The translations under genes and the position numbers were made by a program. Positions 40,448 to 47,614 of a DNA stretch of 64,000 nucleotides are shown here, one piece after another (within the stretch, counting starts at the first letter, position 1; each line of letters opens with the position of its first letter). Source of the DNA: Actinomadura coerulea (GTDB taxonomy: Bacteria; Actinomycetota; Actinomycetes; Streptosporangiales; Streptosporangiaceae); the NCBI RefSeq assembly GCF_014208105.1, contig NZ_JACHMQ010000001.1:1054001-1118000 (forward strand), given 5' to 3'. Below the pieces are notes generated by a model that was given only the letters and a program-made list of their open reading frames with translations, did not search any database and was not told where the DNA came from.

Positions 40448-41905
40448 TCAGTGCCCCGGGGCTTTCTCGTGCTCCGACCGCGGCGCGGGCGCGGGCGTGC
40501 GCTCGGGGCGCGGGGTGCGCAGGGTCACGGCGGCCAAAGCCGCACCGGCGAGGGCGACCAGCGCCGCGCCGGTGAACGCCGCCGAGAAGCCGTCGGTGAG
40601 CGCGGGCAGGTCGCCGACCCGGTCGGCGCCGAAGGAGGCGGCGATGGCGGTCATCGCGGCCAGGCCCAGGGCCGAGCCGACCTGGTAGCTGGTGTTGACG
40701 ATGCCGGACGCCAGGCCGCCCTCCTCCGGACGGGCGGCCGAGAGCGCGGTGCCCAGGGAGGGGATGAAGGCCAGCGACATGCCCAGCGCGGCCACCAGCG
40801 AGGCGGGCAGGACGTCCACCCAGTAGTTCCCGTCCGGGCGGATCAGCGCCAGCCAGCCCATGCCGGCGGCCAGCACCAGCAGCCCGGTGACGACGGCGCC
40901 CTTGGGACCGAGGCGCCCGATGGCCCGCGGCGCCAGGACGATCATCCCGAGCATGATCAGCGCGGTCATCGGGACCAGCGCGGCCCCCGCGGGGAAGGCG
41001 CTGTAGCCGAGGACCCGCTGCAGGTAGAGGTTCAGGAAGAACCACATCGGGATCCAGGCGCCGCCGAGCAGGAGCTGGGCGAGGTTCGCGGCGCCCAGGT
41101 TCGGCGCACGGAAGATCGACAGCGGCATCAGCGGGGTGCGGCGGGACGCCTGGACGGCGAGGAACGCGCCGAGCAGGACGAGCCCCGCGGCCAGCACGGC
41201 CCAGGTCGCCGGGGCGCTCCAGCCGACCTCGGGAGCGCGGACGACGGCGAAGACGAGGGCGCCGAGCCCGGCGGTCACGCTGAGCGCGCCGACCACGTCC
41301 ACCGAGCCGCGGGCGCCCCCGCCGCCGCCGGGCATCAGCGCCGGCGCGGCGGCCAGCGCCAGCACGGCGATGGGGATGTTGATGTAGAAGACCCACGGCC
41401 AGGCCGCGTACTCGGTGATGACGCCTCCGAGGAACACCCCGGCGGTGCCCCCGGCGGGAGCCGCGGCGCCGTAGAGCGACAGCGCCTTGGTCAGCTCGCG
41501 GGGCTCGGAGCCGAACAGCATCATCAGCAGGGTGAGCGCGGCGGGTGCGATGAGCGCGGCGCCGACGCCCTGCAGGGCGCGGCCGGTCAGCTCGACGGCG
41601 ACGGTGCCGGCGGCCCCGGCCACCGCGGAGCCGGCGAGCAGGACCACCCAGCCGGCCGAGAACAGCCGGCGGGCCCCGAACAGGTCCGACAGCCGGCCGC
41701 CGAGCAGGAGCAGGCCGCCGAAGGCGACGACATAGGCGTTGAACACCCAGGACAGGCTCTCCTGGGAGAAGTCCAGGTCGTCCTGGATGCGGGGCAGCGC
41801 CACCCCGATGATCGACGTGTCCATGATCACCATGAACTGGGCGGTCGCGATGAGTGCCAGCGCCCACCACCGGCGGGTGGCGGGCGGCACGGAACGAGCG
41901 GACAT
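40448..41905 (-). CDS. MFS drug-efflux transporter, DHA2-like (EmrB/QacA, 14 TM)
   Basis: 485 aa. QFMVIMDTSIIGVALPRIQDDL in helix 1, motif A GGRLSDLFGARRLF, motif C-like GAAAPAGGTAGVFLGGVITE and 14 hydrophobic helices. It differs from the DHA2 pump at 1596-3056 in its upstream region: two TACCC/GGGTA dyads of the CsoR/CstR type lie 15 and 45 bp before the ATG. Control by the CstR-like repressor or a paralogue, and therefore a link to sulfur or metal stress, is a reasonable inference. Substrate unknown. Confidence 0.9.
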   Translation of the reverse strand: MSARSVPPATRRWWALALIATAQFMVIMDTSIIGVALPRIQDDLDFSQESLSWVFNAYVVAFGGLLLLGGRLSDLFGARRLFSAGWVVLLAGSAVAGAAGTVAVELTGRALQGVGAALIAPAALTLLMMLFGSEPRELTKALSLYGAAAPAGGTAGVFLGGVITEYAAWPWVFYINIPIAVLALAAAPALMPGGGGGARGSVDVVGALSVTAGLGALVFAVVRAPEVGWSAPATWAVLAAGLVLLGAFLAVQASRRTPLMPLSIFRAPNLGAANLAQLLLGGAWIPMWFFLNLYLQRVLGYSAFPAGAALVPMTALIMLGMIVLAPRAIGRLGPKGAVVTGLLVLAAGMGWLALIRPDGNYWVDVLPASLVAALGMSLAFIPSLGTALSAARPEEGGLASGIVNTSYQVGSALGLAAMTAIAASFGADRVGDLPALTDGFSAAFTGAALVALAGAALAAVTLRTPRPERTPAPAPRSEHEKAPGH

Positions 41906-41919
41906 GACCCCTCCATTTT

Positions 41920-41934
41920 TACCCCTAGGGGGTA
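41920..41934 (-). promoter_or_regulatory. CsoR/CstR-family operator A before the MFS gene
   Basis: TACCCC-TAG-GGGGTA, perfect arms, 15 bp upstream of the MFS ATG. Confidence 0.78.
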
Positions 41935-41949
41935 TCTTCGAATCCGGCT

Positions 41950-41964
41950 TACCCTAGGGGGGTA
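41950..41964 (-). promoter_or_regulatory. CsoR/CstR-family operator B before the MFS gene
   Basis: TACCC-TAGGG-GGGTA, 30 bp further upstream than operator A and almost the same sequence. Confidence 0.75.
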
Positions 41965-42106
41965 TATGCGAAACCGCAAGACCTGGAGGTGTGTTCCGTA
42001 GCGTGACGTGACGTGCCGCACCGTCCGTGCGGTCGGTGCGTTCGTCAATACGGGGTACGGGTACCTGTGGCTGCCCCTTGAACGTCCGGGGCCCCGCGGG
42101 GCCGCC

Positions 42107-42466
42107 TCAGCGGACGGGCGTGCGGGCCGGCGCGAACCGGTGGTCGAGGCCGGTGAGCCGCAGGATCTTCGCCATCTGCGGACGGGGCGAGGCCAGGGTG
42201 ACGGCCCCGCCGTGGCGGCGCGCGAGGTCGTCGGCGGCGACGAGCGCCGCGAGGCCCCGCGCGTCGCAGAAGGTCAGGCCGGAGACGTCGACCACGACGT
42301 CGGGCCCCCGCTCACCGATCAGCCTCGCCAGCTCGATGCCGAAAGCGGCGGACGAGGCGATGTCCAGCTCGCCGCGCGCCGTCACGCGCGCCACCTCGCC
42401 GTCATCGTCGTCGACCGACGTCACGAGCTCCCCGAACGCCTCGAATCGGATCCCCTGCGTACCCAT
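42107..42466 (-). CDS. STAS-domain protein (anti-sigma-factor-antagonist-like)
   Basis: 119 aa. VARVTARGELDIASSAAFGIELARLI and PDVVVDVSGLTFCDARGLAALVAAD form a STAS domain. The serine that is normally phosphorylated in SpoIIAA-type proteins (F-x-D-S/A-S-G) is absent: the motif reads FCDARGL. Either control by phosphorylation has been lost or another residue is used. ATG 42466 has ggagg 7 nt upstream; an in-frame ATG at 42499 lies further up without one. A perfect DevR-type dyad is 62 bp upstream. Confidence 0.85.
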   Translation of the reverse strand: MGTQGIRFEAFGELVTSVDDDDGEVARVTARGELDIASSAAFGIELARLIGERGPDVVVDVSGLTFCDARGLAALVAADDLARRHGGAVTLASPRPQMAKILRLTGLDHRFAPARTPVR

Positions 42467-42527
42467 GCCTTGCCTCCAGGCCTTTCCCCGATGCCTCAAG
42501 GCTCCTTCGCCGGGCGGCCCGCCGCCA

Positions 42528-42541
42528 GGGACCTAGGTCCC
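42528..42541 (-). promoter_or_regulatory. DevR-type box (perfect dyad) before the STAS gene
   Basis: gggacctaggtccc, a fully symmetric 14-mer, 62 bp upstream of ATG 42466. It also contains the stop codon of the hemerythrin fragment. Confidence 0.88.
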
Positions 42542-42835
42542 CGCCCCGCCCCGCCAAGGTCCGCCGGGCCTCCGGTGGTTCGAGCGCGCGGCCTCACCGG
42601 GGACACCGGGGTCGTGGACGTCGGCGAGGACGAAGTAGTTCTCCTCCTCCTGGGCCGAAGTGGAGCCGGAGCACGGCGTAGAGCTCCTGCGCGGTCCGCC
42701 GCAGGTCGTCCGCGGGCTCCGGCGCCCCCGGCGCGGTGCGCAGTTCCGCTGTCAGCGCGCCGATCCGGCGCGCCAGCCCGGCGATCTCGGTGTGCCCGCG
42801 GATCGCCGCCACGTCGGCGGGACGAGGGGGTGTGC
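42533..42835 (-). pseudogene. Frameshifted 3' fragment of a hemerythrin-like (HHE) gene
   Basis: The minus strand reads TEIAGLARRIGALTAELR then DDLRRTAQELYAVLRLHF, and one base later, in the next frame, AQEEENYFVLADVHDPG. The two parts joined without the extra base give LRLHFAQEEENYF, the C-terminal metal-ligand helix (H-x4-E) of a hemerythrin domain. The N-terminal HHE helix is missing; sense begins just after the box at 42844. Family assignment is fairly secure for the C-terminal motif, less so for the rest. Confidence 0.62.
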
Positions 42836-42843
42836 CTGAGATC

Positions 42844-42857
42844 GGGACCTTCGTCCC
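42844..42857 (+). promoter_or_regulatory. DevR-type box before USP 10
   Basis: gggaccttcgtccc, exact half-sites, 108 bp upstream of the USP 10 ATG; also next to the hemerythrin fragment on the other strand. Confidence 0.85.
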
Positions 42858-42964
42858 TAGGGACACGCGTGACCTGCGATGGAGCGTGGACAGGAGCGGC
42901 CGTGCCGTTCTGCGCGCGGGTCGCGTGGAAGGAGGCGGCAGCCGCTGAGCCGGGAGGAGATCCG

Positions 42965-43813
42965 ATGTCCGAGCCGATCGTCGTCGGGACCGATGGTTCC
43001 GACGAGGCGGCGGGCGCCCTCGACTGGGCCGCCGCCGAAGCAGCCACGCGTGAGCGCCCCCTGCACATCGTCCACGCTGTGGAGAGCTGGCCCTACAAGA
43101 CGCCGCTCTTCGCGCCGCCCGAGACCGCCGAGCGCATGACCCGCGCGGGGCGCACGCTGCTGGCGGCGGCGCGCGAGCGGGTCCAGGAGCGGTGGCCGGA
43201 CCTGGAGATCGCCACCGAGCTGGTGGCCGAGGAGGCGTGGCAGGCCCTGCGGGCGCAGTCGGAGAAGGCGTTCGAGCTGGTGGTGGCCAGCCGCGGCCGG
43301 GGTGGGTTCTCCAGCCTGCTGCTGGGGTCCACCAGCCTGCGCCTGGCCGGCCACTCCGCGGTGCCGGTCGTGATCGTGCGCGGCGGGGGCGCCGACCGCG
43401 GCGAGGTCGTCGTGGGGATCGACCTGGCCAGGCAGATGGACCCGGTCCTCGACTACGCCTTCGAGGCCGCCGCGCTCCACGGCGCCCGGCTCCGCGTCGT
43501 CCACGCGTGGCAGACGTTCGCGACGCTGATCGAGGCGGGCTACGCCGTGGACGCCGACCAGATCGAGGACGACCTGCGCAAGGAGGTCGTCGCGGCCTAC
43601 CAGCCCGTCCGGCGCACGCATCCGGGGGTCGACGTCGCCGACGAGATCGTCCTCGAGCACCCGGTGACCGCGCTGGCCGACGCCTCGCGGAGCGCCCGCC
43701 TGCTGGTGGTCGGCGCCCACGACCGGCGCTGGAGCGCTCCCCAGCTCGGGTCGACCTGCCACGGGGCCATCCACCAAGCGCAGTGCGCCGTCGCCGTCGT
43801 TCCCGCCCACTGA
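42965..43813 (+). CDS. Universal stress protein, two USP domains (USP 10)
   Basis: A 282-aa tandem USP. Domain 1 opens PIVVGTDGSDEAAGALDWAAAEAATRERPLHIVHAVESWPY and has the loop SRGRGGFSSLLLGSTSLRL. Domain 2 opens EVVVGIDLARQMDPVLDYAFEAAALHGARLRVVHAW and ends GAHDRRWSAPQLGSTCHGAIHQAQCAVAVV. USPs 2 and 11 share its length and phrases (HAxExWPY, FELVxxxRGxGGF), so the three are a recent paralogue set. Ribosome-binding site ggagga. A terminator follows at 43823. Confidence 0.93.
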   Translation: MSEPIVVGTDGSDEAAGALDWAAAEAATRERPLHIVHAVESWPYKTPLFAPPETAERMTRAGRTLLAAARERVQERWPDLEIATELVAEEAWQALRAQSEKAFELVVASRGRGGFSSLLLGSTSLRLAGHSAVPVVIVRGGGADRGEVVVGIDLARQMDPVLDYAFEAAALHGARLRVVHAWQTFATLIEAGYAVDADQIEDDLRKEVVAAYQPVRRTHPGVDVADEIVLEHPVTALADASRSARLLVVGAHDRRWSAPQLGSTCHGAIHQAQCAVAVVPAH

Positions 43814-43822
43814 CCCGCCCCT

Positions 43823-43862
43823 GCCGATCCCGCCGGCGCCTCATGCGGCCGGCGGGATCGGC
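43823..43862. terminator. Bidirectional hairpin terminator
   Basis: 15-bp perfect stem gccgatcccgccggc / gccggcgggatcggc with a 10-nt loop, between convergent USP 10 and the M50 protease gene. Confidence 0.82.
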
Positions 43863-43885
43863 GCTTCCGGGTGAGGGCCCGGGGC

Positions 43886-45025
43886 TCAGGCGGGGGCGGG
43901 GCTGCCGCGGCGGAGCCGGGTCTGGCGCATCATCCGCTGGAGGTCGTCGGTGGTGACGATCCCGAGCAGGTGGTGGTCGGCGGCGACGGCCGCGACGAGG
44001 CCGCCCGCCACGGGGGCCATCTGGAGCAGGACGTCCACGGGCTGCTCCGGGTCGACGATCCGGTCGGATCCGAGCGGGACGCTCAGGTCGCCGAGGGTGG
44101 CGCCGGTCTCCCGCTCCGGGACGCGGGCCAGCCGGTCCAGCGTGACGGCGCCGACGGGGTCGCCCGCCACGCCCACGACCGGGAACACCGTCTGGCGGGA
44201 CCGCACGGCCACGTCCTGGACGAACGCGGCCGCGGGCTGCCATGCCCAGCCGTGGTCGGGGTCGCGCGTCATGACGTCGGCGACCCGCAGGTCCTTCGCG
44301 GCCTCGCGCAGGTCGGTGAAGCGCGCCTCCGCCCGCGCCGAGCCGGCGATGAACCAGCCGACCACGGCCAGCCACAGCCCGTTGAACCAGCTCCACAGCA
44401 GCAGCGTCAGCAGACCCGCGCCGATCATGACCTGGCCGAGCACCATCCCGGCGCGCTGGGCGCTGCGGGTCGCGCTCGCCCGGTCCCCGCCGCGGCCCCA
44501 CAGCAGCGCGCGCAGGATCCGCCCGCCGTCCAGCGGCGCTCCCGGAAGCAGGTTGAACACCGCGATCAGGACGTTGGTCGCCGCCAGCCAGCTCAGCGAG
44601 GCGGTGACGATGACGGGGGCGCCGAGCGCGTGCCCGGCCGCCCAGGCCCCGGCGAACACTCCTCCGGCCAACGCGCTGGCCAGCGGGCCGACCCCGGCGA
44701 TCTGGAGATCGGCGCGGGCGGTGCCGGGTTCGCCGTCCAGCTCCGCGAGGCCGCCCAGCGCCCACAGCGTGATCGAGCCGACCCGCACGCCGTGGCGGCG
44801 GGCGACGAGCGCGTGCGCGAACTCGTGCGCGGCCAGCGAGCCCATGAACAGCACCGCGGCCAGCACGGCCGCCGTCCAGCGCGCGCCGGGGGACGCGCCC
44901 GGGTCGGCGGTGGGCAGCACCGAGCGCGCGAGGATCTCGGCGATCACCAGCATGATCACCAGAACCGACCAGTGCATCCCGACGGGGATCCCCCGGAAGG
45001 TGCCGAATCTGAACGTCTGCTTCAT
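43886..45025 (-). CDS. Site-2-protease-like M50 zinc metalloprotease with CBS domains (Rv2625c-like)
   Basis: 379 aa. It opens GTFRGIPVGMHWSVLVIMLVIA, then the zinc motif AAHEFAHALVARRHGV (HEFAH, 67-71) in a membrane helix and NLLPGAPLDGGRIL with the third ligand Asp166. Four or more further helices are followed by a cytosolic CBS pair (RVADVMTRDP, and DRIVDPEQPVDVLLQM with LLGIVTTDDLQRMM). M. tuberculosis Rv2625c, a DosR-regulon gene, has the same layout. It should cleave membrane-embedded substrates, perhaps gated by nucleotide binding to CBS. A variant dyad lies 55 bp upstream. Confidence 0.9.
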   Translation of the reverse strand: MKQTFRFGTFRGIPVGMHWSVLVIMLVIAEILARSVLPTADPGASPGARWTAAVLAAVLFMGSLAAHEFAHALVARRHGVRVGSITLWALGGLAELDGEPGTARADLQIAGVGPLASALAGGVFAGAWAAGHALGAPVIVTASLSWLAATNVLIAVFNLLPGAPLDGGRILRALLWGRGGDRASATRSAQRAGMVLGQVMIGAGLLTLLLWSWFNGLWLAVVGWFIAGSARAEARFTDLREAAKDLRVADVMTRDPDHGWAWQPAAAFVQDVAVRSRQTVFPVVGVAGDPVGAVTLDRLARVPERETGATLGDLSVPLGSDRIVDPEQPVDVLLQMAPVAGGLVAAVAADHHLLGIVTTDDLQRMMRQTRLRRGSPAPA

Positions 45026-45078
45026 CGCGAGCCTCCTACCGATACCACCAGGCTCGCGCGGGGAACCGTCCGACGCTC

Positions 45079-45095
45079 AGGGGCGAAATTCCCCT
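45079..45095 (-). promoter_or_regulatory. Variant dyad before the M50 protease gene
   Basis: AGGGG-cgaaatt-CCCCT. Outer arms resemble the DevR-type box (GGG...CCC) with an A/T centre, but the GAC/GTC core is lost; control by DevR is uncertain. Confidence 0.45.
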
Positions 45096-45298
45096 AATTG
45101 TGGGCCTTTGGGCCTCCCGGGGCGGCTGCACCGGGGCCCTCTCCGGCGGCGAACCGCAGGGTCAGGTCGTAGCCGAGCCGCAGGTCCGCCGGCCAGCGTC
45201 TCGGGCGTGACGCCTTCCGTACCTCCACCCGCCGTGACCTGCCCCTGCGGCGGCCGGCGCATACCCGTGGGAACGGTCAAGATCAGGATCGGGCCGGG
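45096..45298. other. Intergenic stretch without an assignable gene
   Basis: On the minus strand one frame reads RWPADLRLGYDLTLRFAAGEGP, which looks protein-like and may be another relic, but I cannot assign it. No complete gene, RNA gene or repeat was seen. Confidence 0.35.
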
Positions 45299-45312
45299 GC
45301 GCCGAAGGTCCC
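45299..45312 (+). promoter_or_regulatory. DevR-type box (half conserved) before USP 11
   Basis: gcgccgaaggtccc; right half exact, left half weak. 92 bp before the ATG. Confidence 0.5.
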
Positions 45313-45320
45313 CGGCGCGG

Positions 45321-45334
45321 CGGACCAAGGTCCC
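45321..45334 (+). promoter_or_regulatory. DevR-type box before USP 11
   Basis: cggaccaaggtccc, 13 of 14 to the perfect dyad, 70 bp before the ATG at 45404 and 22 bp after the weaker copy, again two helical turns. Confidence 0.8.
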
Positions 45335-45403
45335 TGGCCCGCGCCGGCCACGCCCGCGAAGGCTGGAAGGAGGCCGTGGGATGACGTGATCGCCGGAGGA
45401 GCC

Positions 45404-46252
45404 ATGTCCGCACCGATCGTCGTGGGGACCGACGGGTCCGCCGCCGCGGACCGGGCCGTCGACTGGGCGGCGGGCGAGGCGGCGCTGCGGCACCGGCCGC
45501 TGCGCATCGTCCACGCGGCGGAGATCTGGCCCTACCAGGTCCGCCGTTTCGACCCGCCGGACGAGGCAGGGCGCTCCTCACCGGCCGGGCACGCCGTGCT
45601 GCTGGAGGCCGAGAGCCGCGTCCTGGAACGCCGGCCGGACCTGCGGGTGACGACCGCCCTGGCCGTCAACGCGACGGCGGACGCGCTGCGCGACGAGGCG
45701 GACAAGGCGTTCGAGCTGGTGCTCGGGCACCGCGGCCACGGCGGCTTCGCCGGGCTCCGGCTCGGCTCGGTCGGCCTGCGCATGGCGGGGCGGACCGCCG
45801 TCCCGCTGGTGATCGTGCGCGGCGCTCCCGGCGGCGGCGAGGTCGTGGTGGGGTACGACGTCGCCGAGGAACCGGGGGAGGCGCTCAGGTACGCCTTCGA
45901 GGCGGCCGCCGTCCGCGGCGCGCGGCTGCGGGTCGTGCACGCGTGGCGGCTTTCCGTGGACCTGGCCGAGGCCGGCTACGCCATCGACGAGGAGCGCCTC
46001 AACGACGAGCGGCGGGCGCGGGTCATCGAGGCCTACGCCCCGCTCCACGAGAGGTATCCGCTGGTCGATGTGGCCAACGACGTCCTGGTCGGGCACCCCG
46101 TCTCCGAACTGACCAGGATGTCGCGGACGGCGGCTCTCGTCGTCGTCGGCGCGCACCCCCACCGCTGGGGGCTGTTCCGGCTCGGCTCCGTCGGCCACGG
46201 GGTGATCCACCACGCCGAGTGCCCGGTGGCCGTCGTCCCCGCGCCCCGGTAG
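45404..46252 (+). CDS. Universal stress protein, two USP domains (USP 11)
   Basis: A 282-aa tandem USP. Domain 1 opens PIVVGTDGSAAADRAVDWAAGEAALRHRPLRIVHAAEIWPY with loop GHRGHGGFAGLRLGSVGLRM. Domain 2 opens EVVVGYDVAEEPGEALRYAFEAAAVRGARLRVVHAW and ends GAHPHRWGLFRLGSVGHGVIHHAECPVAVV. Very close to USP 10 in length and domain-2 wording. ATG 45404 has ggagga upstream and is preferred to the GTG at 45386. Confidence 0.93.
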   Translation: MSAPIVVGTDGSAAADRAVDWAAGEAALRHRPLRIVHAAEIWPYQVRRFDPPDEAGRSSPAGHAVLLEAESRVLERRPDLRVTTALAVNATADALRDEADKAFELVLGHRGHGGFAGLRLGSVGLRMAGRTAVPLVIVRGAPGGGEVVVGYDVAEEPGEALRYAFEAAAVRGARLRVVHAWRLSVDLAEAGYAIDEERLNDERRARVIEAYAPLHERYPLVDVANDVLVGHPVSELTRMSRTAALVVVGAHPHRWGLFRLGSVGHGVIHHAECPVAVVPAPR

Positions 46253-46253
46253 G

Positions 46254-46276
46254 GCGCGGGCCGGATCCGGCCGCGC
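46254..46276 (+). terminator. Hairpin after USP 11
   Basis: gcgcgg and ccgcgc flank the symmetrical ccggatccgg a few bases after the USP 11 stop; a second small inverted repeat (ccgcacgc / gcgtgcgg) follows at 46289. Confidence 0.5.
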
Positions 46277-46363
46277 ACCTGCGGCGGCCCGCACGCAGCG
46301 TGCGGCCTTGGTGGCCACCGTGGACTGCCGGACGTCCTCAAGGGCCGTCCGATCAGCGGGTTC

Positions 46364-46377
46364 GGGACTTCCGCCCC
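46364..46377 (+). promoter_or_regulatory. DevR-type box before the DUF1876 gene
   Basis: gggacttccgcccc; left half exact, right half with one change. 63 bp before the ATG at 46440. Confidence 0.7.
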
Positions 46378-46439
46378 TAGGGGCGCCCCGGCCGGGTTCC
46401 GACGATGGGGGGTGAACGGCCGAGCGAAGGAGGATCGTC

Positions 46440-46691
46440 ATGAGGGCCAAGGAGTGGAGCGTCGAGCTCTACATCACCGAGGAGGGCATGGACACCGTCG
46501 CGCACGCGGTCCTGTCCACGGGCGGAGAGAAGAGGACCACCGGGCGCGGGCACGCGCGCCGCAACCCGGCCGACCGCGAGGTTCCGGAGATCGGCGACGA
46601 GCTCGCCGTGAGCCGGGCGCTCGCCGATCTGGCCGGCCGGCTCCACGGTGTCGCCGACAAGGACATCGCCCAGTTCGCGGGACGTTCGTGA
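46440..46691 (+). CDS. DUF1876 protein, Rv1738-like (hibernation-factor-like fold)
   Basis: 83 aa, with [24 protein letters not shown] and the strongly conserved block [34 protein letters not shown]. Rv1738 of M. tuberculosis carries [29 protein letters not shown] in the same position; it is among the most hypoxia-induced DosR genes and its structure resembles ribosome hibernation factors. The gene has a strong ribosome-binding site (gaaggagg) and its own DevR-type box. Confidence 0.92.
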   Translation: [83 protein letters not shown]

Positions 46692-46730
46692 ACGTCGCGG
46701 ATCACGCTCTTCTCCGACGAGGTGAGCCGC

Positions 46731-46845
46731 ATGGGCTGGGATCACATCACCAAGGCCGGGCGCCGGGGCCTCCCGCCGAACCTGGACGACTACGAGAAGG
46801 TCTACGAGCGCTTCGGCTGGGACGAGGCGCGAGCGAGGTGGGGCT
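46731..46845 (+). pseudogene. 5' fragment of an acetyl-CoA/acyl-CoA synthetase gene
   Basis: ATG 46731 begins MGWDHITKAGRRGLPPNLDD then YEKVYERFGWDEARARW. This resembles the opening of some AMP-forming acyl-CoA synthetases (…LPPNLxDYExxxxxFSWDxAR…, followed in intact genes by GLNIAHEAVDRH). After about 37 residues it runs straight into the phosphoribosyltransferase start at 46846 and no adenylation domain exists. The family call rests on a short stretch and is moderate. Confidence 0.55.
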
Positions 46846-47487
46846 ATGTACTCCGATCGGCAGGACGCGGGACGGCAACTCGTCGCCAACCTGAGGCGGT
46901 GCACGGGTGGGGACGCCCGGGTCCTGGGCCTGCACGGGGGCGGAGTCCCGGTGGCGGCCGAGGCCGCCGCACGGCTCGGATGCGCGCTGGACGTGCTCGT
47001 CGTGCGCGAGCTCGTCGTCCCGGGGCCTCCCCGCGTCCTGGTGGGCGCGGTGGCGGAGGGGCCGGCGCTTGTCCTGGACGAGGAGGCCGCCCGGCGCGCC
47101 GGTGCCGGGGACGCGCGGCTGGAGGAGCTGGAGCGGGACGCCCGCGTCGAGGCGCGGGCGCTCGGGCTCCGGCTGCGCGGGCGGCGGCCCGGCCTCCCGC
47201 TGGCCGGCCGCGACGTCATCGTCGTCGACGACGGCGTGGCCGGCCGCCTCGCCGCCGAGGCCGCGTGCCGCGACGCCCGGGCCCGGGGCGCCGGCCGGGT
47301 CGTCTTCGCCGTGCCCGCGGCGTCGCCCGCCACGGTCGACCATCTGTGGACCGTCGCCGAGGAAGTGGTGTGCCCGCTCTCGCCGACGTTCTTCGTCACC
47401 GCGAGCGACTTCTACCTGGACTTCCCGCCGGTCTCCGAGGTCGAGGCCGGCGGGCTGCTCGAACGGGCGTCCGAGCGCACCGCGTGA
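46846..47487 (+). CDS. Phosphoribosyltransferase-like protein (Rv0571c-type)
   Basis: 213 aa. It opens YSDRQDAGRQLVANLRR, then VLGLHGGGVPVAAEAAARLGCALDVLVVRELVVPG and VIVVDDGVAGRLAAEAACRDARARGA. This is a type I PRTase fold in which VIVVDDG (124-130) is the PRPP-loop start. The usual continuation DDGxATGxT is replaced by DDGVAGRLA, removing the threonines that hold the phosphate, so activity on PRPP is doubtful. DosR-regulon proteins Rv0571c and Rv2030c contain such domains. It probably shares the DUF1876 promoter. Confidence 0.85.
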   Translation: MYSDRQDAGRQLVANLRRCTGGDARVLGLHGGGVPVAAEAAARLGCALDVLVVRELVVPGPPRVLVGAVAEGPALVLDEEAARRAGAGDARLEELERDARVEARALGLRLRGRRPGLPLAGRDVIVVDDGVAGRLAAEAACRDARARGAGRVVFAVPAASPATVDHLWTVAEEVVCPLSPTFFVTASDFYLDFPPVSEVEAGGLLERASERTA

Positions 47488-47489
47488 GC

Positions 47490-47583
47490 GCGTTCCGCTC
47501 CGGCAGCGGGGCCGCTGGTGTCGGTGACCTATACGGTCATCCACCGGTGCCGCTGCCCGGTGCTCATCGCGCGGCCCGCCTGA
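47490..47583 (+). pseudogene. 3' fragment of a USP gene
   Basis: One frame reads AAGPLVSVTYTVIHRCRCPVLIARPA and stop. This is the C-terminal strand-helix-strand of a USP (family pattern GSVxxxVxHxxxCPVLVVR). It directly follows the phosphoribosyltransferase stop, has no start codon, and is the tail of a gene whose body is gone. Confidence 0.7.
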
Positions 47584-47614
47584 CGGCCGCCCGGCGGGGC
47601 GGGCCTCGCGGGCC

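Noticed and set aside
45110..45260. Possible protein remnant (RWPADLRLGYDLTLRF) upstream of USP 11
   Set aside because: Looks protein-like but I could not name a family, so it is only noted in the intergenic entry.
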